From: Thiobacillus sp.
GTDB lineage: Bacteria; Pseudomonadota; Gammaproteobacteria; Burkholderiales; Thiobacillaceae
Direction of reading: 5' to 3'
Assembly (NCBI GenBank): GCA_011391285.1
Contig: JAABQU010000022.1
Location: forward strand, 1-49,042
DNA length: 49,042 nt
In this document: piece by piece, positions 48,102 to 49,042 of the stretch
How the letters are laid out: each line of letters starts with the position of its first letter
Position numbering within the stretch: the stretch's first letter is position 1
Position numbers and translations under genes: made by a program
The notes under the pieces: generated by a model
Told to the model about the DNA's origin: nothing
Seen by the model: only the letters and a program-made list of their open reading frames with translations
Database searches by the model: none

Positions 48102-49042
48102 ATGCTGATCGGATTCGTCGTTCTCTACCTCGTTCTCTCCATCGGCATCGGCCTCTACGCCGCCACCAAGGTCCACAACGCCCGCGACTACATCACCGCC
48201 GGCCAGTCGCTGCCGATGATCGTCGTCGTCGCCATGGTGTTCGCCACCTGGTTCGGCGCCGAGACCGTGCTCGGCATCCCCGCCACCTTCCTCGACGAGA
48301 ACCTCGGCGGCACCATTTCAGACCCCTTCGGCGCCTCGCTCGCGCTGATCCTGTTCGGCCTGTTGTTCGCCCGCCCGCTCTACCGCATGAAGCTCATCAC
48401 CCTGGGCGACTTCTACCGCCAACGCTACAACCGCCCGGTGGAAATCGTCATGTCGCTGGCCATCGCCGCGTCCTACCTCGGCTGGGTGTCAGCGCAGGTG
48501 ATGGCGCTGGGGCTGGTGTTCAACGTGCTGTCGGAAGGTGTGATCACGACCTCGCAGGGCATCCTGATCGGCGCCGCCGTGGTCTCGCTCTACACCCTAT
48601 TCGGCGGCATGTGGTCGGTGGCGCTCACCACACTGGTGCAGATGACCATCATCGTCGCCGGCCTGTTGTGGATTGCCTACCTGGTGGGCGGCATGCCCGA
48701 AGTGAACGGCGTGGCGCCGGTAGTGGAGCACGCCGCCGCCGCCGGAAAATTCGAATTCTGGCCGGCCATGGAATGGGCGGCGATCGTCACCTTCATAGCG
48801 GGCTTGCTGACCATGGGCTTCGGCTCGATTCCGCAGCAGGACGTATTCCAGCGCGCCAACTCCAGCAAAAACGAACGGATCGCCGTGTGGGGCACCGTCA
48901 TCGGCGGCACCCTCTACTTCCTCTTCGCTGCCGTGCCGATCTACCTCACCTACTCCGCTACCCTCGTCGACCCCATCATGACCACGGCGCTGCTGGCCGA
49001 AGACGCCCAGCTGGTGCTGCCCACCTTCGTCAAGACCTACCT
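48102..49042 (+). CDS. Sodium:solute symporter family protein (3' end cut off)
   Basis: The visible 313 residues start MLIGFVVLYLVLSIGIGLYA and show about eight membrane segments with the SSS-family motifs RDYITAGQSLPMIVVVAMVF, ATWFGAETVLGIPATFLDE, YRMKLITLGDFYRQRYNRP and GFGSIPQQDVFQRANSSKN. The last is the usual SSS signature region. It is an inner-membrane Na+-coupled transporter; the substrate is not visible from sequence. AAGGAC precedes the ATG, 9 bases after ubiB. The stop lies beyond the window. Confidence 0.92.
   Translation, partial: MLIGFVVLYLVLSIGIGLYAATKVHNARDYITAGQSLPMIVVVAMVFATWFGAETVLGIPATFLDENLGGTISDPFGASLALILFGLLFARPLYRMKLITLGDFYRQRYNRPVEIVMSLAIAASYLGWVSAQVMALGLVFNVLSEGVITTSQGILIGAAVVSLYTLFGGMWSVALTTLVQMTIIVAGLLWIAYLVGGMPEVNGVAPVVEHAAAAGKFEFWPAMEWAAIVTFIAGLLTMGFGSIPQQDVFQRANSSKNERIAVWGTVIGGTLYFLFAAVPIYLTYSATLVDPIMTTALLAEDAQLVLPTFVKTY

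Overview
The window is a GC-rich chromosomal segment of a Gram-negative bacterium, most likely a betaproteobacterium of the Nitrosomonadales/Thiobacillus type (inferred from gene content and order, not from a search). Supporting signs are argH next to an AlgZ/AlgR-type two-component pair, cyaY divergent from lptM-lysA, the ubiE-ubiJ-ubiB run, phoB-phoR, msrP-msrQ, a DUF3683-type FAD/Fe-S fusion protein and many small envelope-stress proteins of the BON, CsbD, DUF883, YqjE, DUF3309 and lmo0937 kinds. I saw no tRNA, rRNA, CRISPR array, insertion sequence or prophage. The window cuts a DUF6600-type gene at its left end and a sodium:solute symporter gene at its right end.

Layout. 1-3.8 kb: exported proteins of low complexity, namely a DUF6600-like protein with a 37-residue repeat tail, a DUF3309 peptide, a collagen-like lipoprotein and a basic-tailed secreted protein. 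3.8-6.3 kb: a REC-PAS-PAS-GGDEF-EAL cyclic-di-GMP protein. 6.4-12.9 kb: an envelope-stress island with two BON lipoproteins in opposite orientation, DUF883-YqjE-YqjK, a hemolysin III family protein, a Tyr/Trp-rich exported protein, an lmo0937 peptide, two Crp/Fnr-like regulators (one frameshifted), CsbD and a small Cys-rich protein. 12.9-19.1 kb: a phospholipase-D-type lipoprotein, a rhodanese, metH and a NUDIX hydrolase. 19.1-24.9 kb: a candidate small RNA, algR-algZ, argH, marR-cyaY and lptM-lysA. 24.9-25.9 kb: a histone H1-like repeat protein with a structured leader and an array of terminator-like hairpins. 25.9-31.9 kb: msrPQ and an RND efflux pair. 32-36.3 kb: a small unknown gene, a thioredoxin, hda, nadA, a DUF808 protein and a YjdF-like membrane protein. 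36.4-43 kb: a diguanylate cyclase with a PhnD-like periplasmic protein, then the large FAD/Fe-S oxidoreductase and a HIT protein. 43-49 kb: phoBR with a clear Pho box, ubiE-ubiJ-ubiB and the symporter.

The genes group by role: envelope stress and periplasmic repair (BON, CsbD, DUF883, MsrPQ, RND efflux), amino-acid and cofactor synthesis (metH, argH, lysA, nadA, ubiquinone genes) and signalling (two cyclic-di-GMP proteins, AlgZR, PhoBR, Crp-like and MarR regulators). The points most worth a second look are a roughly 115-nt small-RNA candidate with an exposed anti-Shine-Dalgarno stretch and an operator-like palindrome in its promoter; a membrane diguanylate cyclase translationally coupled to an orphan PhnD-like binding protein; a MarR regulator with a four-cysteine tail in one operon with frataxin; and structured leaders upstream of the H1-like and thioredoxin genes. 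All functional statements rest on motif and family recognition by eye; no database search was run.
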